Notes: generated by a model from the letters alone, not told the origin. Counted from the first letter of the stretch, positions 49,854 to 59,652 are shown. The stretch: 64,000 nucleotides of DNA from Leucobacter aridicollis (GCF_024399335.1 NZ_CP075339.1:930001-994000); one strand, 5' to 3'. Numbers and translations are program-made.

Positions 49854-52556
49854 CTAGCCGAGCGTGTGATCAGCCGTCGCGGCCGCGGCGGTGCGGCGGC
49901 GCCACAGCAGCAGTCCGCCGCCTGCGGTGAGCAGCGCGAGCGTTGCGATGCCGAGCGGAACGAACGACGCGCCGCCAGTGGTGGCGATCGATCCCGATCC
50001 CTTCCCGCCGCCATGTTCGCCCGCGCCCGGTGTGGTGCCGCCGGGCGTGGTGTCGGTCTCGCCGGGGTTTTCGCCGCCCGGATTTTCCCCGCCGGGGTTT
50101 TCGCCACCGGTTTCGGCTGCGGTGACAGTGAGCGGAGTCGACACTGTCTTACCGTTTGGCAGTACGGCGACGAGCTCGTGCTCGGTGTCCGTCGGGGTGT
50201 TCGCCGGGATCGTCACCGCTGTCGAGAACGCGCGATCCTCACTGACCTCGACCGAGGCGAGCGCGACCGGCTCCGAGTGCAGCTCGAGCGCGATCTTCGA
50301 ACCGGGGGCGAAGCCCGATCCTGAGACCTGCAGTTCGTCGCCCTGCGCGACCGACGCCGCACCAAGCTGCAGCGCCGGGCCGGCGGGAGTCTCGACGCCA
50401 GGCTCAGTGACCCACTTCTCGCCGGTGTCGTACTTCGTGACCGTGAACTCGTCGAAGACCTCGCCAACGGCGGGGACCTCGGCCGCGGCGTACACCGGGC
50501 GCTCGGCTGCGGTATCGGTGAGCTTGAAACTCTTTGACCCGTTCACCTTCTCGGCGACGTACGAGCGGTAGGTGAGCTGATTCGCAGTGACGTCGATGAC
50601 CTGGTAGGTCGTCACGCGCTCGCCGCGGATGACCTGGGTCGCGCCGTTGTTCGTCCAGACGTTCTTCTCTTCAGTCTCGAGGTCGTAGTGCTTCGCACCC
50701 GAGTTTGAGACCGCGTACACCGGGCCGACGGTCATGCCGCGGGTGTCTGTGGTGTCGTCGTTCTTGTAACCGCGCCCGTACGTGTGATCGTGCCCCATGA
50801 GTACGAGATCGATGTTGTTCTCCTCGAACACCGGAACCCAGTACTCGCGGAGGACGGCCTCGTCGCGCCCCGAGGAGGTGGAGTACACGGGCTGGTGGAA
50901 CGTGACGACGTTCCACTTCGATGGGCTCTCCTTGAGCACGAAGTCGAGCCATGCAGCCTGGTACTCCGTCCACAGTGCCTGCACCTTCGTGCTCGGGCAC
51001 TCTGCGCCCGTGCAGCCGGGGAGGTTCGCGGGCTTCAGGAACGTGGTGTCGCGAGTGGCGTTCAGCGTGATGAACCTGACACCCTGGTAGTCGGTGTAGT
51101 ACACGGTCTCGGCCGCGAAGTCTGCCCAGTGCTCAAAGTATGCGGCGTACTGGCGTGCGACGTCAGAGTCTCCCTGCGCGCGGCCAGCGAGCTCACCGAT
51201 CGTCTCGGTCGACGGCTGGTTGAGCGGGTACTCGAAGTGAGCCTTCCACGAGGCGAGCGTCTTGTCGCCCGAGTACTCGTGATTGCCCGGCGCGGCCATC
51301 ACGTTGGTGCTCGTCGCCGAGCGCTCCATTCCCTTGAACCAGTTCAGCCACTCGGTGTCGTTGCTGCCGGTGTTAATGAGGTCGCCGGCGTGCACCGACC
51401 CGATCGAGCGCGGGGCCTTGGCCTCAGCCTGCGCGACGACCGCTGGCCATGTGGTGTCGAGGCCGATCTGTGCGTCGCCGTAGTAGACGAACTGGAAGTC
51501 GGTCGCGCCCGGGGTCTCGGTGGTGAATGTGTACCACTCGCTCATGCTGCCCTCGGTGCCCACGCGGTAGCGGTACGTGGTCGCGGGGGTGAGGTCTTCC
51601 ACTGTCGCCGAGAAGTGTTCTTTCGCGTTGCCGTTGACGGCGCCAACCGCGGCGGCTTTGGCGACGCGGGTGTCGCCCCCGGTGGCGAGCCCGATCTCGA
51701 CCTGGCCGGTCGTGTGCGTTTCGTCGCCAGCGAGCCACGAGAACGACTGCGATGTCGCCGGAGTCTCTGTCGGAGTGAGGATCACTCGCGTCGGAGCGGC
51801 GATGACGGGCTCGGTGCCGCCGCCCTCATCGGTTTTTGGCGTGAGCTGGAGCTTGGTCATGTCGAAGTAGGCATCGGAGGAGGTCTCGCGATCCTGGTAG
51901 ACGGCCACGGCAATGGTGTTGGCGCCGTCGTGGAGCAGCGCGGGATCGATAGTGAAGTTCGAGACGACGGGGTCGCCCTTGCTTTCACCCGCGTACTGCA
52001 GGTTCGATGGCAGTGTGTCATCGACGCGGCTGTCGAGGAATCCCGCGACCTTCTGGCCGTTCACGAACACGCGGGCTGCATCGTCGTGAATGATCGACGC
52101 CGAGACCGCGTCGACCTCGCTCGCGACGCCTGTGGCGAGCTCCACGGTCGTGCGGAAGAAGTAGGTCGGGACCGTGTTCTTCGAATCGCCGTCGATGTAG
52201 TGGGCGAGCTTGGTTGCTGGCATGTACGGCCCGACTGCGGCGAGCTCGTTCTTCTTGACCCCGAAGCCGCTCGCGGCAGTTGCCCAACCCGAGTCGTCGA
52301 ATTCTGGAGCCGTCCAGGCGTTGCGATCTTGTGCGCCCGCGGCCGGATCAACGTTGGTGTCGAGATACTTCCAGGGAGTTCCCGTTGTGACGAGCGACCC
52401 CTCAGGTACGGCGGGCACCGCGGCAGTCGCCAACGCTTCCGGTGTTGCCGAGGCGGGACTCGCGAGCGGGATTGCCAGGCCCGAGCCCACGAGTGCGGCA
52501 AGGGCGAGTGCGGTCACCCCTCGTCGTAGGCGGGGTGGGCGAGCTGGGTTCGTCAT
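49854..52556 (-). CDS. Secreted, wall-anchored metallophosphoesterase (purple acid phosphatase-like)
   Basis: 900 residues. Signal peptide at 1-38 (GVTALALAALVGSGLAIPL, then an Ala site). An N-terminal beta domain covers about 50-250, a PAP-type FN3 domain about 265-365, and the calcineurin-like phosphoesterase about 375-660 with GDAQIG, AGDLINTGS, GNHE at 424-427, FHQPVYST and GHDH at 588-591. An Ig-like domain follows at about 735-810, then repeats of GGENP and a sorting signal Ile857-Ala-Thr-Thr-Gly861, a hydrophobic helix and an Arg-rich tail. It should be attached to the wall by a sortase and release phosphate from esters outside the cell. Confidence 0.9.
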   Translation of the reverse strand: MTNPARPPRLRRGVTALALAALVGSGLAIPLASPASATPEALATAAVPAVPEGSLVTTGTPWKYLDTNVDPAAGAQDRNAWTAPEFDDSGWATAASGFGVKKNELAAVGPYMPATKLAHYIDGDSKNTVPTYFFRTTVELATGVASEVDAVSASIIHDDAARVFVNGQKVAGFLDSRVDDTLPSNLQYAGESKGDPVVSNFTIDPALLHDGANTIAVAVYQDRETSSDAYFDMTKLQLTPKTDEGGGTEPVIAAPTRVILTPTETPATSQSFSWLAGDETHTTGQVEIGLATGGDTRVAKAAAVGAVNGNAKEHFSATVEDLTPATTYRYRVGTEGSMSEWYTFTTETPGATDFQFVYYGDAQIGLDTTWPAVVAQAEAKAPRSIGSVHAGDLINTGSNDTEWLNWFKGMERSATSTNVMAAPGNHEYSGDKTLASWKAHFEYPLNQPSTETIGELAGRAQGDSDVARQYAAYFEHWADFAAETVYYTDYQGVRFITLNATRDTTFLKPANLPGCTGAECPSTKVQALWTEYQAAWLDFVLKESPSKWNVVTFHQPVYSTSSGRDEAVLREYWVPVFEENNIDLVLMGHDHTYGRGYKNDDTTDTRGMTVGPVYAVSNSGAKHYDLETEEKNVWTNNGATQVIRGERVTTYQVIDVTANQLTYRSYVAEKVNGSKSFKLTDTAAERPVYAAAEVPAVGEVFDEFTVTKYDTGEKWVTEPGVETPAGPALQLGAASVAQGDELQVSGSGFAPGSKIALELHSEPVALASVEVSEDRAFSTAVTIPANTPTDTEHELVAVLPNGKTVSTPLTVTAAETGGENPGGENPGGENPGETDTTPGGTTPGAGEHGGGKGSGSIATTGGASFVPLGIATLALLTAGGGLLLWRRRTAAAATADHTLG

Positions 52557-52586
52557 TTCGTTCCTTCGGACTCGGTTGCGGCATAT

Positions 52587-52611
52587 GGAGGGCGCCGCAG
52601 GGGCGCCCTCC
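52587..52611 (-). terminator. Terminator of the TRIC channel gene
   Basis: Perfect 10-bp stem GGAGGGCGCC (52587-52596) and GGCGCCCTCC (52602-52611), loop of five, 109 bp past the TRIC stop and 31 bp before the phosphoesterase start. Confidence 0.6.
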
Positions 52612-52719
52612 ACTACACAACCGAACCCGAGTAGCCCCGCGGTCGACCGTTGGTTGCCGAATCGCGACCGTAGCGTGCACGGCAGATGAACGTGCGGGGC
52701 GGGACTTGCCGGGGCGGCG

Positions 52720-53508
52720 CTAAGGGCGGGGCTGGCGCCACGCCACGCCTGACTCCTCGCCTTCGTCATCTTCGTCGTCATCGTCAGGATCGGGCACGAT
52801 GTCGGGGAGAACAATGGCGCCTGTCTGCAGCGCCTCGTCGATTGCGGCCTCAACCTGGCGTTGGCGGCGCAGCTGAATGCGGCTGAGGGCCCGCTGTTCG
52901 GGAAGGCTCCAGCCGAAGCGAATCGCGAGGAGGCGCAGCATCGTCGTAACGAGGACGCACACGACGCCTGCGACGAGCACTGGCGCGCCGAACTGCAGCA
53001 TGATGAGCAGGACGACGATGCCGCCCATCGATGCGACGGCGTAGAACGAGCCGACGTGCATGAGCGCGATCGGTATGTTCAGGATCATGTCTCGGAGTAC
53101 GCCGCCACCGACGGCTGAGATCGTGCCGATGAACAGGGCTGGGAGCACCGGGAGCCCGAGCGCGAGCGCCTTTGTCGCGCCGATCGCTCCGAACATGCCG
53201 ATGCTCACGGCGTCGAGCAGCGTGATCACGGGGTCAACCCTGTGAAACAGGCGCGGCACGAGCATGCCGACGAAGGCTGACAGGATCGCGGTCAGCAGGT
53301 ACCAGTTGATTGAGAATGCCGCCGTGGTCGTGTTGAGCAGGATGTCGCGAAGAAAGCCCCCGCCGATCCCTGAGGCGATGCCGACGAGTGCGACCCCGAG
53401 CAGGTCAAGCCGTTTGAACCCAGCGGCGAAGAGGGCGCCCTGCAGGCTGCCGACGCCGACTGCCGTGAGCTCGGCCCAGAGGGGAAGCGTGAATGTTTCG
53501 TCAAGCAC
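52720..53508 (-). CDS. TRIC-type trimeric cation channel (UPF0126/YadS family)
   Basis: 262 residues with seven membrane helices. Two internal repeats carry the family motif with glycines and a basic residue: GIGGGFLRDILL and AVGGGVLRDMIL. A C-terminal acidic tail, rich in Asp/Glu (about 235-262), extends beyond the family core. GTG start at 53508 after GGGAGAA; five bases past the TPR stop, so one operon. Potassium-permeable channel by family knowledge. Confidence 0.88.
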   Translation of the reverse strand: MLDETFTLPLWAELTAVGVGSLQGALFAAGFKRLDLLGVALVGIASGIGGGFLRDILLNTTTAAFSINWYLLTAILSAFVGMLVPRLFHRVDPVITLLDAVSIGMFGAIGATKALALGLPVLPALFIGTISAVGGGVLRDMILNIPIALMHVGSFYAVASMGGIVVLLIMLQFGAPVLVAGVVCVLVTTMLRLLAIRFGWSLPEQRALSRIQLRRQRQVEAAIDEALQTGAIVLPDIVPDPDDDDEDDEGEESGVAWRQPRP

Positions 53509-53512
53509 CCGA

Positions 53513-54070
53513 CTATTCTCCCGTATCGCCGGTGCGCAATTCTGCCGCGTATCCGGTGAGCGAGCGTTGGTATTTTGGCAGTGTCGGGATGAGCGCCTCG
53601 AGGAGCACCGCGACTGCCTCCGATGAGTGGCCGGCAGCGTGCAGTGCGAGCGCGCGGAAGGCGTCGGGGGAGGCGCCGAGATCATTGTGTCGCGTCGTCG
53701 TCTCGAGCACCCGTACGGCTTCGTCGGCGCGACCGAGATTGCGCAGTGTCGAGGCGTACTGCACGTCGAGCTCGGCCCGGGCGACGCCGCCGAGGCCGAG
53801 CTCGATCGCGCGCTCGTAGAGCTCAGCGGCGCGCGTTTCAAGCCCTGCTGAGTCGTGGGCCCCGCCAAGCTCAAACGGGCCGCGTGGGTCGCTGTCTGGG
53901 AGCTCGGCGACGAGCGCCGCGATTCGTTCGACAACCTCGCGCTCACTCGCGTTGGCGTCTGCCCAGACAGCGTCGACGCGAGCCTGCCACGAGTCGGCGT
54001 TTCCCGTCGAGTCAGTGTTTCCCGTCGAGTCAGTGCTGGCGGGCGTCTGGGGCGAAGCTTCGGCGGTCAT
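53513..54070 (-). CDS. Tetratricopeptide-repeat protein
   Basis: 185 residues. A Ser/Thr/Asn-rich head with a STGNTDSTGN tandem is followed by about three TPR units (for example GLETRAAELYERAIELGLGG, TLRNLGRADEAVRVLETTTR and ALHAAGHSSEAVAVLLEALI). Cytoplasmic; likely a protein-binding scaffold or regulator. It is co-transcribed with the TRIC channel gene. Similar small TPR proteins occur widely in actinobacteria without a known role. Confidence 0.78.
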   Translation of the reverse strand: MTAEASPQTPASTDSTGNTDSTGNADSWQARVDAVWADANASEREVVERIAALVAELPDSDPRGPFELGGAHDSAGLETRAAELYERAIELGLGGVARAELDVQYASTLRNLGRADEAVRVLETTTRHNDLGASPDAFRALALHAAGHSSEAVAVLLEALIPTLPKYQRSLTGYAAELRTGDTGE

Positions 54071-54108
54071 GAGGCAAGCGTAGCGCGGGCGTTGCCACTC
54101 CCGGCGCT

Positions 54109-55101
54109 CTAGGTCGCGCGGACGACGAGGGGGGCCTCAAGTACCTCGGTGAGCTGCCTGTCTGGGCGCCCGCTTGACTGCAGGAGCGTTCGCATCATCT
54201 CGGCAGCGTGCAGTCCGAACTGCACGGGGTTCATGTCGACTGACGTGATTGGCGGCGTGTGGTACTCCATGATCGTGCTGTCGACCCCTGAGACGAGCTT
54301 CACGCTGTCGCCGATCGTGTGTCCGAGGCTGCGGAGCACGCCGGCGATCCGTGCAGCGACGCTGTCGCCGCAGATGAACAACCCGTCGCATGCGGCGCCA
54401 GCGCCGTCGATGATTTCTGCGAGCTGGGCGCGCAGCCTGTCGTTACCTTGGGTGAGGTCGACGTGTAGCACGAGCGACTGCACGCCGTTCTCGGCGCACC
54501 ATTTCTCGTACTGGCTCAGCACTGACGCCGTCCACTGCGACTCGGTCTCCACGACGAGGACGCCGGGTCTCGTGCTGCCGCGCTCGCGCATCAGATCGAG
54601 CGACTGCGCCGTGCTCGTTGAGGTGTCTGACTCGACGATGCCCCACGGCGCTGGTGTGCCGGGTGGGGGTGGGTCGATGCTCACCGTGGCGGCGCTGCTG
54701 CCTAGGATGGCCGCGACGCCAAGGTCGTCAGCGTGAGGCTCGACGAGGATGTAGCCGTCAACGGCAGGCAGTTCACGGAGGTCGCCAGACTCGCTGATTG
54801 AGGGGAGCATGACCGGTGAGTAGCCGGAGTCGGCGAGGCCTGCGACGACGCCGCGTGTGATCTCGCCGTAGTAGAGCGAGTAGTCGTGCAGGCTCGCTGG
54901 TGTGTAGATGCCGATCGAGCCTGTGCGCGCCAGCCGCAGCGCTTTGCCGCTGGGGTTTGGGCGATATCCGAGCCGATCCGCCGCCTCCTGCACCGCATTG
55001 CGGGTGGCTTCGGAGACCCCTGGCTTGCCGTTGAGCGCCATCGATACTGCCGCAGCAGACAGCCCTGTCTCTTCGGCTATGTCGCGCAGTCGTACCGCCA
55101 T
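54109..55101 (-). CDS. LacI-family transcriptional regulator
   Basis: 330 residues. HTH at 3-50 (RLRDIAEETGLSAAAVSMALN, then hinge NPSGKALRLARTGSIG), and a periplasmic-binding-protein-like ligand domain from about 60 to the end. ATG 55101 follows GGAGG. Divergent from the amidohydrolase/ABC genes, with a palindrome that matches LacI operators at 55235-55250, so it should repress that operon. The ligand may be the substrate or product of the amidohydrolase. Confidence 0.9.
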   Translation of the reverse strand: MAVRLRDIAEETGLSAAAVSMALNGKPGVSEATRNAVQEAADRLGYRPNPSGKALRLARTGSIGIYTPASLHDYSLYYGEITRGVVAGLADSGYSPVMLPSISESGDLRELPAVDGYILVEPHADDLGVAAILGSSAATVSIDPPPPGTPAPWGIVESDTSTSTAQSLDLMRERGSTRPGVLVVETESQWTASVLSQYEKWCAENGVQSLVLHVDLTQGNDRLRAQLAEIIDGAGAACDGLFICGDSVAARIAGVLRSLGHTIGDSVKLVSGVDSTIMEYHTPPITSVDMNPVQFGLHAAEMMRTLLQSSGRPDRQLTEVLEAPLVVRAT

Positions 55102-55192
55102 GGTCCTCCGTCTGGATCGTTCAGTCGTCCCGAGTATAGCGATCTGTCTGCGGCCCGCAGGCGTCGGCCAAACCCGATTCGTCGCGTTCGGT

Positions 55193-55220
55193 TTGACAAC
55201 CGGGCGCGAGATCGTTTACT
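55193..55220 (+). promoter_or_regulatory. Promoter of the amidohydrolase/ABC operon
   Basis: TTGACA (55193-55198), 16 bp, TTTACT (55215-55220). The half site GATCGTTTACT (55210-55220) resembles one arm of the operator just downstream. Confidence 0.6.
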
Positions 55221-55234
55221 CTCACAAACACTCA

Positions 55235-55250
55235 ACTTAAACGATTAAGT
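55235..55250. promoter_or_regulatory. LacI-type operator
   Basis: 16-bp palindrome ACTTAAAC/GATTAAGT, seven of eight pairs symmetric with CG at the centre, as usual for LacI sites. It lies about 15 bp after the promoter -10, so binding would block transcription. Confidence 0.7.
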
Positions 55251-55292
55251 AATCGGTGGGCCAGCGGCTCTCCGATGCGACAAAGGAGTCTG

Positions 55293-56963
55293 ATGCAGAG
55301 CCAACCTCTCGATCTTGCCATTCTTGGTGGGGCCGTCTTCGATGGCGAGAAGTATATCCCGGCGCCCTGCCACGTGGGAATCCGCGGCGGGGTCATCGTC
55401 GAGCTCGGCGACGCAGTGTCGGCGGCTATCGGCCCGGAGACCAAGATTGTCGAGGCCGAAGGCAGGCTCGTGCATCCCGGCATGAACGACTCGCATGTCC
55501 ACCCGATCGAGGCAGGCATGGAGATGCTCGGCTGCAACCTCGCCGATGGTTGGAACCGCGACGACTATCTCGCGACCGTTCGCGAGTACGTGAGCGCGAA
55601 CCCAGAGGTCGAATGGATCGTGGGCGCGGGCTGGCAGCAGGCCGCCTTCCCCGGCGGTGCACCACTCAAAGAAGACCTCGACGCGATCTGCGACGACCGC
55701 CCCATCATCCTCTCGAACCGAGACCACCACAGCGCATGGGTGAACAGCGAGGCGCTGCGCCGCTGCGGGATCGACGCTTCGACGCCTGATCCTGCCGACG
55801 GCCGAATCGAACGCGACGCCGACGGCAACCCGACCGGAACGCTGCACGAGGGTGCGCGCATGCTCGCACTCTCGCACGCGCCGCAGCCGACTGTCGAAAC
55901 GATGTACGAGGGGTTCCTCGTTGGCCAGCGCAAACTCGTGGGCTACGGCATCACGAGCTGGCAGGATGCGCTCATCGGACAGTACGGCAACCACAGCCCC
56001 GAGTTCTACACCGTCTACCGCACTGCCGAAGACCGCGGCGACCTGATCGCCCGCGTCAACGGCGCACTTTGGTGGGAGCGCACCCAAGGCACCGAGCAGA
56101 TCGCAGCCTTCGTTGAGCGTCGCGAGGCCGTCTCGGGCCGCAGGTTCCGCGCGGACACCGTGAAGATCATGCAGGACGGCGTTGCCGAGAACCAGACCGC
56201 AGCGATGCTCGAGCCGTACCTCGTTCCCGGCGGCTGCGCTCACCGCGCACCCGAGAACGCGGGTATTTCCTTCGTTGATCCGGATCGCCTGCGCGAATAC
56301 GTCGTCGAGCTCGACAAGCAGGGCTTCCAGGTGCACTTCCATGCGCTCGGCGACCGCGGGGTTCGCGAGTCGCTCGACGCGATCGAGGCAGCCCGCATCG
56401 CGAACGGGGACGCCTCAACGCAAATGCACACCATCGCGCACATCCAGATCATCTCGCCTGACGACGTGCCCCGTTTCGCGGCGCTCAATGCCGACGCGAA
56501 CATGCAGCCGCTCTGGGCGAGCTACGACCCGCAGATGGTCGACCTCACGGTGCCGTTCCTCGGCGACGAGCGCGTCGGGCACCAATACCCGTTCGCCTCG
56601 CTGCATCGCGCGGGCAGCCACCTGAGCGGCGGCTCGGACTGGCCAGTGACCTCGGCTGACCCGTGGCTCGGCATCCACGTCGCAGTGAACCGCCAGGTTC
56701 CGGCCGACCACCCCGACTACAACCCGCTGGTCTTCCTCGAGAACGAGCGGTTGCCGCTCGACGTAGCGCTCCGCGCGTACACGCTCGGTGGCATCGAGAC
56801 GAACGGTCGCGCACACGAGGTCGGCAGCCTGGCGCCTGGAATGGCAGCCGACGTTGTCGTCGCGAACCGCGACCCGTTCCAGGGCCAGCCGGCTGACATT
56901 CACGAGACCACTGCCCAGCTCGTCTTCGTTGACGGCGTGCTCGTACACGCCAACGAGCAGTAA
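55293..56963 (+). CDS. YtcJ-type amidohydrolase
   Basis: 556 residues. A metal-dependent hydrolase of the amidohydrolase superfamily (TIM barrel plus beta sandwich). Metal ligands: His-x-His in NDSHVHPIEAG, a lysine region TVKIMQDGVAENQTAA, HFHALGDRGVRESLDAIE and HIQIISPDD, with GGSDWPVTSADPW near the end. YtcJ-type enzymes act on amides, carbamates or related substrates; the substrate cannot be named. It is followed by a polar amino-acid ABC transporter, which may import the substrate (inference). ATG 55293 follows AAAGGAG. Confidence 0.87.
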   Translation: MQSQPLDLAILGGAVFDGEKYIPAPCHVGIRGGVIVELGDAVSAAIGPETKIVEAEGRLVHPGMNDSHVHPIEAGMEMLGCNLADGWNRDDYLATVREYVSANPEVEWIVGAGWQQAAFPGGAPLKEDLDAICDDRPIILSNRDHHSAWVNSEALRRCGIDASTPDPADGRIERDADGNPTGTLHEGARMLALSHAPQPTVETMYEGFLVGQRKLVGYGITSWQDALIGQYGNHSPEFYTVYRTAEDRGDLIARVNGALWWERTQGTEQIAAFVERREAVSGRRFRADTVKIMQDGVAENQTAAMLEPYLVPGGCAHRAPENAGISFVDPDRLREYVVELDKQGFQVHFHALGDRGVRESLDAIEAARIANGDASTQMHTIAHIQIISPDDVPRFAALNADANMQPLWASYDPQMVDLTVPFLGDERVGHQYPFASLHRAGSHLSGGSDWPVTSADPWLGIHVAVNRQVPADHPDYNPLVFLENERLPLDVALRAYTLGGIETNGRAHEVGSLAPGMAADVVVANRDPFQGQPADIHETTAQLVFVDGVLVHANEQ

Positions 56964-57013
56964 CCAGACCCACGCTTCATCACACTCACACACCACCTTT
57001 GGAAGGAACCGAA

Positions 57014-57937
57014 ATGAAGAAACAGCTTGTCGGAATCGCGGCGGTCGCCGCGATCCTCATCACCGCTGGCTGCTCGGCTCCCGGCGACGACGCCGGGACT
57101 GGCGGCAAGGAAGAACCGAAGAACGCGAACACTGCGGTCGACCTGTCGGCCCTCGGCGTCGACGAGGCAGCGCAGGCACTCGTTCCCGAGGAGATCGCCG
57201 AGCGCGGCACCGTGGTAGTGGGCGTCGACGCGACCTACCCGCCGAACGAGTTCAAGGACGAGGCAGGCAACGCGATCGGCTGGGAGGTCGACATGGTCGC
57301 CGCCGCGATCACGCGACTCGGGCTCGAGCCCGACCTGAAGATCGCGAAGTTCGAGAACATCATTCCGAACATCGAGCTCGGCAAGTTCGACCTCGGCATC
57401 GCGGGGTACTACGACACCCTCAAGCGGCAGCAGGACTTCGACGTCGTCGACTTCATCTGGGCGGGCAACCAGTTCGCCTCGCTCGAGAAGAACGCGATCG
57501 ATGACGAGCTCGACATCTGCGGCGAGAAGATCGCCGTGCCCAACGGCGGCTCGGCACCCCTCTACTACCTCCCCGAGGTACAGAAGAAGTGCGACGCCGC
57601 GGGCAAGGGCAAGATCGACACGCTCGGCTACGACACCACCGACGAGATGGTCGCAGCCGTGAACCTCGGCCGCGCATTCGCGCTCGTCGCCGACTCGCCC
57701 GTTGTGAGCTACGCCGTGAAGAATTCCGAGGGCAAGCTCATCGGATCGCCCATCTACGAGAACATGCCTGCAGGCGCTCCGTTCTCGAAGAAGACCGACG
57801 GCAAGCTCGCCGAGGCGTTCGCCGCAGCCCTGCAGTCGATGCACGACGACGGCACCTACGACGAGATCCTGAACTTCTGGGGTGTCGAGGCGGGCCGCTA
57901 CGACAAGATCACCATCAACGCTGGCGACAAGGACTAA
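57014..57937 (+). CDS. Amino-acid ABC transporter substrate-binding lipoprotein
   Basis: 307 residues. Lipoprotein signal with lipobox ITAGC at about residues 16-20. Solute-binding family 3 fold: GTVVVGVDATYPPNEFKDEAG, GWEVDMVAAAITRLG and FENIIPNIELGKFDLGIAGY, with late DTTDEMVAAVNLGRAFALVAD. Polar amino acids or opine-like ligands are typical. AAGGAA precedes the ATG. It follows the amidohydrolase by 50 bp. Confidence 0.9.
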   Translation: MKKQLVGIAAVAAILITAGCSAPGDDAGTGGKEEPKNANTAVDLSALGVDEAAQALVPEEIAERGTVVVGVDATYPPNEFKDEAGNAIGWEVDMVAAAITRLGLEPDLKIAKFENIIPNIELGKFDLGIAGYYDTLKRQQDFDVVDFIWAGNQFASLEKNAIDDELDICGEKIAVPNGGSAPLYYLPEVQKKCDAAGKGKIDTLGYDTTDEMVAAVNLGRAFALVADSPVVSYAVKNSEGKLIGSPIYENMPAGAPFSKKTDGKLAEAFAAALQSMHDDGTYDEILNFWGVEAGRYDKITINAGDKD

Positions 57938-57940
57938 CAC

Positions 57941-58891
57941 GTGACCCAGCCGATCACCCAGGTGGTCAACGTGGCACCGCCGAAGCCAATTCGCGCGGTG
58001 CCACTGCGGCACCCCTGGCGTAACTTCTTTGCCGTCGCCCTGATCATCGCGATCATCGCGTTCGTGCTCGACGCCGCGCAGCGCGAGGCGTACGACTGGC
58101 CAGCGTTCGCGACCTACATCTTCGACCCGCGCGTCATGATGGGTGCTGCGAACACGCTCGCCCTCACGGTACTCGCGATGATTCTCGCGATCGTCGTCGG
58201 CATTGTGATTGCCATCATGCGCGAGACCTCGAACCCGGTGCTGCGCGGAATCTCATTCGGGTTCCTGTGGCTGTTCCGTGGCACCCCGGTGTACGTGCAG
58301 CTTGTCTTCTGGGGACTGTTCACCGCGATCTATCAACAGGTTGACGTTGGCATCCCGTTTACTGAGCCGTGGCTGACGCTCGAGCTCGCAGACCTCATCC
58401 CGGTCTTCTGGATCGCGGTGATCGGCCTCGGGCTCAACGAAGCGGCCTACATGGCAGAGATCGTTCGGGCCGGCCTGCTCTCAGTTGACAAGGGACAGAG
58501 CGAAGCCGCCGACGCGCTTGGCATGGGCTGGTGGCTGCGGATGCGCAAGGTGATCATTCCGCAGGCCATGCGCGTGATCATCCCGCCGACGGGCAACGAG
58601 CTCATCTCGATGCTCAAGACGACCTCGCTTGTGACCGCGGTCCCATACAACTACGACCTCTACACGAGAGCGCGCGACATCTCGTCGGCGACGCTGAACC
58701 CGATCCCGCTGCTGCTTGTGGCGTCAGTCTGGTATCTCCTGTTCACGTCGATCATGATGTTCGGTCAGAGCAGGCTCGAGAAGCACTTCTCGAAGGGGCA
58801 GAACGCGCGGATCGCGCAAAAGCGAAAGAAAGCGAAGCGCGCTGACGGCGCGAGTTCGGCGTCAGACGCAAGCGAAGGAGCCCGCTCATGA
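57941..58891 (+). CDS. Amino-acid ABC transporter permease
   Basis: 316 residues of the HisM type, five to six helices, with the EAA loop [22 protein letters not shown], which docks the ATPase. A short Lys/Ser-rich C-terminal tail. GTG start three bases after the previous stop; the stop overlaps the ATPase start (ATGA). It has a single permease, so it should form a homodimer. Confidence 0.9.
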   Translation: MTQPITQVVNVAPPKPIRAVPLRHPWRNFFAVALIIAIIAFVLDAAQREAYDWPAFATYIFDPRVMMGAANTLALTVLAMILAIVVGIVIAIMRETSNPVLRGISFGFLWLFRGTPVYVQLVFWGLFTAIYQQVDVGIPFTEPWLTLELADLIPVFWIAVIGLGLNEAAYMAEIVRAGLLSVDKGQSEAADALGMGWWLRMRKVIIPQAMRVIIPPTGNELISMLKTTSLVTAVPYNYDLYTRARDISSATLNPIPLLLVASVWYLLFTSIMMFGQSRLEKHFSKGQNARIAQKRKKAKRADGASSASDASEGARS

Positions 58892-59652
58892 GCGACGTCA
58901 AGATGATGGCACTCGACGTGCACAAATCGTTCGGCGAGAACCACGTGCTCAAGGGCATCGACATGACCGTGAAGCGCGGTGAAGTGAGCTGTCTGCTGGG
59001 CCCATCGGGGTCAGGCAAATCGACGTTCCTGCGTTGCATCAACCACCTTGAGACGATTGACTCAGGCCGCATTGAGGTCGATGGCGAGTTGATTGGATAC
59101 CGCGAGCAGGGCGACAAGCTCTACGAACTGCATCCGCGCGCCGCCGCGAAGCAGCGTGAGAACATCGGCATGGTGTTCCAGCGCTTCAACCTGTTCCCCC
59201 ACATGACGTCGCTTGAGAACATCATCTGCTCTCCCGTGTTCGTGAAGCGTGAGGGCAAGGCCGCCGCGAAGCAGACGGCGCTTGAGCTGCTCGAGCGGGT
59301 CGGCCTCGGCGACAAGGCTGAGGCGTACCCGGCCGAGTTGTCTGGCGGTCAGCAGCAGCGCATCGCGATCGCGCGGGCGCTCGCGATGAAGCCCGACCTC
59401 ATGCTGTTTGACGAGCCGACGAGTGCGCTCGACCCCGAGCTCGTGGGCGAGGTACTCGAGGTGATGAAATCGCTCGCCGAGTCTGGCATGACAATGATCG
59501 TTGTTACTCACGAGATGGGCTTCGCCCGCGAGGTTGCAGACACAGTGACGTTCATGGACGGCGGCGTCGTCGTCGAGCAGGGAAGCCCCGACGAGGTGCT
59601 CGGCAACCCGCAGCACGGTCGCACGAAGGCGTTCCTCTCCAAGGTGCTGTAG
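58888..59652 (+). CDS. Amino-acid ABC transporter ATP-binding protein
   Basis: 254 residues of the GlnQ/HisP type: Walker [10 protein letters not shown] (about 37-45), Q-loop [13 protein letters not shown], signature [17 protein letters not shown], Walker [12 protein letters not shown] and switch His in VVTHEMGFA. Completes the transporter. An insert of about 15 residues after the Walker A region ([19 protein letters not shown]) is found in some members of the family. Confidence 0.93.
   Translation: MSDVKMMALDVHKSFGENHVLKGIDMTVKRGEVSCLLGPSGSGKSTFLRCINHLETIDSGRIEVDGELIGYREQGDKLYELHPRAAAKQRENIGMVFQRFNLFPHMTSLENIICSPVFVKREGKAAAKQTALELLERVGLGDKAEAYPAELSGGQQQRIAIARALAMKPDLMLFDEPTSALDPELVGEVLEVMKSLAESGMTMIVVTHEMGFAREVADTVTFMDGGVVVEQGSPDEVLGNPQHGRTKAFLSKVL

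Noticed and set aside
50784-52529. 581-codon open frame on the plus strand opposite the phosphoesterase
   Set aside because: The minus strand has a signal peptide, metal motifs and a sorting signal; the plus frame has none and a Val/Arg/Gly-heavy composition.
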